From the NCBI RefSeq assembly GCF_018860855.1, contig NZ_JAHKQE010000004.1:62001-126000 (forward strand): 64,000 nucleotides of DNA. Direction: 5' to 3'. Position 1 is the stretch's first letter. Every line of letters begins with the position of its first letter. The position numbers were made by a program, and so were the translations under genes. The notes below the pieces were generated by a model that worked only from the letters and a program-made list of their open reading frames with translations, had not been told where the DNA came from and searched no databases. Shown in pieces: positions 60,390-64,000 of this stretch. The DNA comes from Amphritea atlantica (GTDB taxonomy: Bacteria; Pseudomonadota; Gammaproteobacteria; Pseudomonadales; Balneatricaceae).

Positions 60390-61744
60390 TTAGTGTGAAA
60401 AATTAAGCGCCATCGCTGTCGGTGTTGAACTCAGCTGATGGCCATCGAAAACCTGAGTACCATTGACCCAAGTGGAAAGGATTTTTGAGCTAAACGTATG
60501 GCCATCAAAGGGTGTCCAGCCACAGTGATAGCGAGATGAAGCATGAGAAGCTGCGGTGTTGCCCTGCGGGTTAACCAATACCAGATCCGCGAAGTAGCCC
60601 TCCCGCAGGAAACCTCGCTCGGCAACACCATAACGAAGTGCTGGATTGTGGGCCGTTTTTTCGACTATTTGGGTGACGGTCATGCGCCGTTGATGGGCGT
60701 GATCGAGCAAGCTTAATAGGGCATGCTCGACTAACGGTAGTCCAGCTGGCGCCTGCCGATAGGCTTGCTGTTTTTCCTCCCAAGTATGGGGCGCATGGTC
60801 GGTTGCAATAATATCTATCTGACCGGTATGCAGAGCTTGAATCAGGGCGTCTCGATCTCTGGACGTCTTGATCGACGGATTACATTTGATTAGGTTGCCC
60901 CGAGCTGGATAGTCATCATCAGCGAACCAGAGGTGATGTGCACAGGCCTCGGCGGTAATCGATTTTCCAGTCACGGGGCCCGCTTCAAATAGGTTGAGTT
61001 CCTGTTCAGTGGTGATATGCAGGACATGTAATTGGCTGTTATAGCGCTTAGCCAAGCCCACGGCATAAGATGACGAGGCATAGCAGGCTTCATGTGAGCG
61101 GATAATGGGATAATGGGATGATCAGTGATCACCGGTTCGATACCTGCGTGAGCATAATGATCCAGATTGTGTTGAATCACTGGCCCACTTTCACAATGGG
61201 TGACAATCAAGACGGGGCTCTCTCTGAAAATTGCCTCAAGGGCTTGCGGCGCTTCTACCAGTAGATCCCCGGTGGAGGCTCCCATAAATACTTTGACGCC
61301 ACAGTGCTTTGATGGGTTCAATCGTTTGATCTGTTCCAGATTGTCTTGGGTTGCCCCCAGATAGAAAGCATAATTAGCCATCGAGCTTTGTTGAGCCAGA
61401 CCGTACTTCTGTTCTAAGGCGGAGAGTGTCGTGGTTGACGGATTGACGTTCGGCATCTCCATAAAACTGGTGATACCACCGGCTACCGCAGCGCGGGATT
61501 CACTGGCAATCGTGCCTTTATGCGTCATGCCCGGTTCTCGAAAATGGACCTGATCATCGATCATTCCCGGAAGTAACCAGCAACCATCAGCATCAACAAC
61601 GTCATCATTGGCGCTCGCCGGGATCTCCCTTGATATCTGTTCGATACGCCGACCTGCAATACGGAGGTCTGCTACAAACTCGGCACCTTCGTTAAACAGG
61701 GTCGCATTTTTAATGAGGGTTGTTTTTATGGGGGACGCTTTCAT
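60390..61744 (-). pseudogene. Dihydroorotase paralogue (PyrC2-like) broken by an 8-bp duplication
   Basis: Two overlapping frames together encode a complete dihydroorotase of the 440-450-residue type. The first (61744 down to about 61117) has MIDDQVHFREPGMTHKGTIA, the carbamylated-lysine region GVKVFMGASTGD and VLIVTHCES. The frame then shifts; the second continues ACYASSSYAVGLAKRYNSQL, VLHITTEQEL, AEACAHHLWF and DIIATDHAPH. Removing one copy of the tandem 8-mer at 61101-61116 restores one frame reading DHPIIRSHEACYASSS. It may be a recent pseudogene, a phase-variable gene or an assembly error. In Zur operons this gene is a zinc-stress substitute for PyrC. It overlaps hisI by ATGA. Confidence 0.88.
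61101..61116. repeat. Tandem 8-bp duplication (GATAATGG x2)
   Basis: Two adjacent copies of GATAATGG inside the dihydroorotase gene cause the frameshift. Deletion of one copy by slippage would restore the reading frame. Confidence 0.9.
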
Positions 61745-62166
61745 GGCGGACAGGCATCCCCTAGAACCCTAATTTGTTGCTGTTCAGGCTCAACTTCAAG
61801 ATAGAAACAGGCGGGCCTACCGGTATGGCAGGCAGCTCCTTTTTGTTGCACCTGACAGAGAATAACATCACCATCGCAATCGAATGACATACTGACTAGC
61901 GTTTGGGTATGCCCACTGGTTGCCCCTTTTTCCCAGAAACAGTTACGACTGCGTGACCAATACACCATACGCCGCGTATGTAGGGTTTTATTCAGCGCTT
62001 CTCGATTCATCCACGCCTGCATCAACACGGCTTTGGTTGCGTCGTCCTGCGCGATGACTGGAATCAGCCCCTGTTCATTGAAGCAGAGGTTATCCATCAC
62101 CTCAGCCAATGGCAGCCTGTCGTCATGGGCGTTGTTTTCCAGACGCTGAAAGAACGCCTTACTCAT
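61741..62166 (-). CDS. hisI: Phosphoribosyl-AMP cyclohydrolase (HisI-type paralogue)
   Basis: A 141-residue protein of normal HisI length, without a fused HisE part. The typical segments are VLMQAWMNREALNKTLHTRR, VYWSRSRNCFWEKGATSGH, SFDCDGDVILCQVQQKG and ACHTGRPACFYLEVE, including the metal-binding cysteines. It opens the purine ring in histidine biosynthesis, step 3. Its place in the probable Zur operon suggests it is a second copy made under zinc shortage, though the cysteines are intact. It is the first gene of the operon. Confidence 0.93.
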   Translation of the reverse strand: MSKAFFQRLENNAHDDRLPLAEVMDNLCFNEQGLIPVIAQDDATKAVLMQAWMNREALNKTLHTRRMVYWSRSRNCFWEKGATSGHTQTLVSMSFDCDGDVILCQVQQKGAACHTGRPACFYLEVEPEQQQIRVLGDACPP

Positions 62167-62235
62167 ATAATCATCACTCCTGCCATCAATAGCTGTTGTC
62201 TCATCTTACTAGACGTTAGAAATACTTCGTTAACC

Positions 62236-62252
62236 ATGTTATAACATAACAT
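62236..62252. promoter_or_regulatory. Probable Zur box
   Basis: ATGTTAT-AAC-ATAACAT is a perfect 7-bp inverted repeat, matching the core of gammaproteobacterial Zur sites (GTTATAWTATAAC type). It sits between hisI (minus) and the DUF1826 gene (plus). Both neighbours belong to families known in zinc-starvation regulons. Confidence 0.82.
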
Positions 62253-62275
62253 TAATTTCGATAATTGTAATAAAA

Positions 62276-62962
62276 ATGTCAGGTGTGGGTATGAATGCGG
62301 TCGAGCAGGAAGTAAATCAGGCAGGTTATATCGGGGAAGAGCCGAGCTATTCATCAGGTTGCATACCTGAAGTGCTGACTGATATTTATCAGCAACCGAT
62401 AAATATCGTTGTATTACAGCGAACGTTGGCAGAAGAGGTGTCTGATTATTGCCAGAAACTAGTCGACAGCAAACCCAATTTTAACCTTCGCTCGGTCATT
62501 ACTCCTGAGAAAGCCGGGTTGTCACTAAAATCCTCATTACCGGATATGGAAGGCCAATCAGTCTTCATTGACGATCTGGTGTTGTTATTAGAGATGTATG
62601 CCTGTTTGTTTGAGCTTGATGAGGTGGGTGTCAGACTGCAGGTGCTCGACCGTGCCATGTGCCCTCGTTTTCATACGGATAAACTAGGTTGTCGTTTGGT
62701 CAGCACTTTTCTGGGACAGGGAACCGAGTGGCTGCAGAATAGTGATGTCGATCGCAGCAAGTTGGGGGTTGGGAATCAGGGGTTGAGTGATGATAAATCT
62801 GGGCTGTATTTAAGTTCCGCCTGTATTCAACAGGTTAATCCGGGAGGTGTGGTGCTGTTAAAAGGGGAAGGCTGGTATGACAATGATGGATTGGGAGCGG
62901 TGCATCGTTCACCGGCGATTTCTGGGGAAAAGCGTCTCGTTGTGACTATGGATTTCGCTTGA
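62276..62962 (+). CDS. DUF1826 domain protein
   Basis: A 228-residue protein. The conserved block CPRFHTDKLGCRLVSTFLGQ (residues ~130-150) followed by GTEWL and the C-terminal VVLLKGEGWYDNDGLGAVHR and SPAISGEKRLVVTMDFA are typical of DUF1826. Genes of this family often sit beside COG0523 metal chaperones and Zur boxes; biochemical function is unknown. A start at 62291 (MNAVEQEVNQAGY), with AGGTGTGGG before it, may be the true one. The Zur box lies 24-40 bp upstream. Confidence 0.88.
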   Translation: MSGVGMNAVEQEVNQAGYIGEEPSYSSGCIPEVLTDIYQQPINIVVLQRTLAEEVSDYCQKLVDSKPNFNLRSVITPEKAGLSLKSSLPDMEGQSVFIDDLVLLLEMYACLFELDEVGVRLQVLDRAMCPRFHTDKLGCRLVSTFLGQGTEWLQNSDVDRSKLGVGNQGLSDDKSGLYLSSACIQQVNPGGVVLLKGEGWYDNDGLGAVHRSPAISGEKRLVVTMDFA

Positions 62963-63382
62963 GATTTTACATAAGAGTTCAAGGCACAATAGCAACCCGT
63001 TAGGGGCTGTTCTAGCTGGGTTGCAAGCTTGATTGTATCGCCGTCAGAAGAGCGCTGGTGACATAATGACACCCGAACATTATCAGTGATTAGAACCTGA
63101 GGTGATGACTGGTTTCTTCGTTCTAGAAAGTTCATCAAGAGCCTTACGCTAAACTTTTAATACCGATTCAAAGTAAGCCCAGATAAGGGTACATAGCGTC
63201 ATAATGAGTAAAAACGTAAACGTTATGACGATTACCTGAGTTTTATACTCGTTAGGCAAATATGTTAGATAGGCTATTTAGTAGAGGGTTAGTCGGGAAC
63301 TAGTCACAACAGTAGATGAGTGTTTTCCAAACTAAGCCTCTTCTTTCTCAGTATTTCGTCCTGTATAGATAGAGCAATTCAA
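62963..63382. other. Intergenic region, no supported gene
   Basis: About 420 bases after DUF1826. AGCAACCC (62991-62998) and GGGTTGC (63018-63024) form a hairpin without a T run, perhaps the end of the DUF1826 transcript. Minus frames present here lie partly within DUF1826 and lack a ribosome site. Nothing else was recognised. Confidence 0.4.
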
Positions 63383-63676
63383 TTATTTCCACATAACGTC
63401 AGATTCTTCCTTCGCCGCTGCTGTTAGAAGCTCAATTAGTGGCAGTGCTCGATTTGCCATGCTCACCTCTGTTTCTTCAGTATCCATATTCGTAATAGAC
63501 TGCGTTTTACCCGCCTCGATCGCTGCTTTTAAATTGCTCAGCGCGACAGGCACGTCGGCTGCTAAGATGGCGCCGGGCACGGTAACGCTGTGTCCCATCA
63601 TTTTCAGCATGGAAAGCCCGACATCACCAAACATCGTAATGCTGCCATAGGCATCGGTTGTAAAGGTTACTAGCAT
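63383..63676 (-). CDS. DUF1840 domain protein
   Basis: A 97-residue protein. MLVTFTTDAYGSITMFGDVG, MLKMMGHSVTVPGAIL and DVPVALSNLKAAIE are the hallmark of DUF1840. AAGGAG precedes the start. The family is small, cytoplasmic and of unknown function, common in proteobacteria. It stands as a single gene here, with the next 320 bases empty. Confidence 0.9.
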   Translation of the reverse strand: MLVTFTTDAYGSITMFGDVGLSMLKMMGHSVTVPGAILAADVPVALSNLKAAIEAGKTQSITNMDTEETEVSMANRALPLIELLTAAAKEESDVMWK

Positions 63677-64000
63677 GAGTTACTCCTTGAATAAATTAAT
63701 GATCATCTTCCTAAGAGCAAAGTGCAGTGGATAGAAAATCATCTGCATTTCAGTGGATTGCTAATTCCCCCGAAAAATAACAGTGCTCATATAACTCTAA
63801 GTGTGCTGATCGAGTTCTTTGTTGTTTACGGGATGCTCCGTTTTAGGTTTTTGATAATGCAAGATACTCTCCTGATAAAGCATCAGCACCTGAATAATTT
63901 TAGTGGATGCAGTTCAGAGCCTTGTGTCTAATCATATTCACCGGTGTCAGTTCGAGATCGACAATATGTGCTGCACAGTGGTATGAATCTTTGCTGTGTT
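63677..64000. other. Window end, no supported gene
   Basis: About 320 bases upstream of the DUF1840 gene. A 69-codon plus frame starts at 63722 but has no ribosome site or recognisable domain. The promoter of DUF1840 should be in the left part. Confidence 0.4.

Noticed and set aside
62446-63138. Minus-strand frames over the DUF1826 gene
   Set aside because: They mirror a well-supported plus-strand gene and contain no recognisable domain.
1-64000. tRNA genes, rRNA, CRISPR arrays and prophage structural genes
   Set aside because: Scanning for T-loop-like GGTTCGA patterns and regularly spaced repeats gave nothing convincing; the few GGTTCGA hits are inside genes or lack a foldable context.

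Overview
The window looks like chromosomal DNA from a marine, heterotrophic gammaproteobacterium of the Oceanospirillales type (inference from moderate GC, many TRAP transporters, phosphonate use, and families such as DcaP porins, DUF1840 and DUF1826). No rRNA, tRNA or CRISPR array was seen. Most of it is catabolic gene clusters, interrupted by one decayed mobile region at about 13.5-21.7 kb.

Region 1 (1-15.9 kb) is an acyl-CoA oxidation system: the end of a nitronate monooxygenase-type flavoprotein, an enoyl-CoA isomerase/hydratase, a paired large/small acyl-CoA dehydrogenase, EtfB and EtfA with a terminator, ETF-ubiquinone oxidoreductase, an acyl-CoA synthetase, a TRAP transporter and a DcaP-type porin. 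Near-identical palindromes (TTTCGC-N3-GCGAAA) lie before the dehydrogenase operon, the TRAP operon and the porin, so one regulator probably joins import across both membranes to beta-oxidation. Region 2 (13.5-21.7 kb) holds yefM-yoeB, two IS6-family transposase remnants, yegD, two pseudogene pieces of ICE proteins and a hipBA pair with five operator-like repeats.

Region 3 (21.7-31.3 kb) encodes a response regulator, a UgpABCE-like ABC importer, a metallophosphodiesterase, a phosphonoacetaldehyde-reductase-like iron alcohol dehydrogenase, a NagD-like HAD phosphatase and a hybrid kinase. It looks like a two-component-controlled organophosphorus diester utilisation island. Region 4 (31.4-36.1 kb) has a LysR regulator, a DMT permease broken by a stop codon, a secreted orphan protein, and an FtsZ-like protein that has lost the GTP-binding signature but keeps the synergy-loop aspartates. 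Region 5 (36.2-44.6 kb) is a GntR-controlled TRAP transporter with an amidohydrolase, a racemase-fold protein, a dihydropyrimidinase and a hydratase, suggesting cyclic ureide or amide catabolism.

Region 6 (44.9-58.5 kb) is a 2-aminoethylphosphonate (AEP) system: a PhnF/PhnR-like regulator, AEP ABC transporter, phnW, phnX, a PbfA-like lyase, a FAD amine oxidase, an IMPase-family phosphatase, and a divergent DMT permease plus SDR. Five copies of TGGTATANACCA-type operators tie it together. Region 7 (58.9-63 kb) is a probable Zur regulon of zinc-sparing paralogues: gamma-carbonic anhydrase-like protein, folE2, a dihydroorotase broken by an 8-bp tandem duplication, hisI and, divergently, DUF1826, around a perfect ATGTTAT-AAC-ATAACAT palindrome. 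A DUF1840 gene closes the window.
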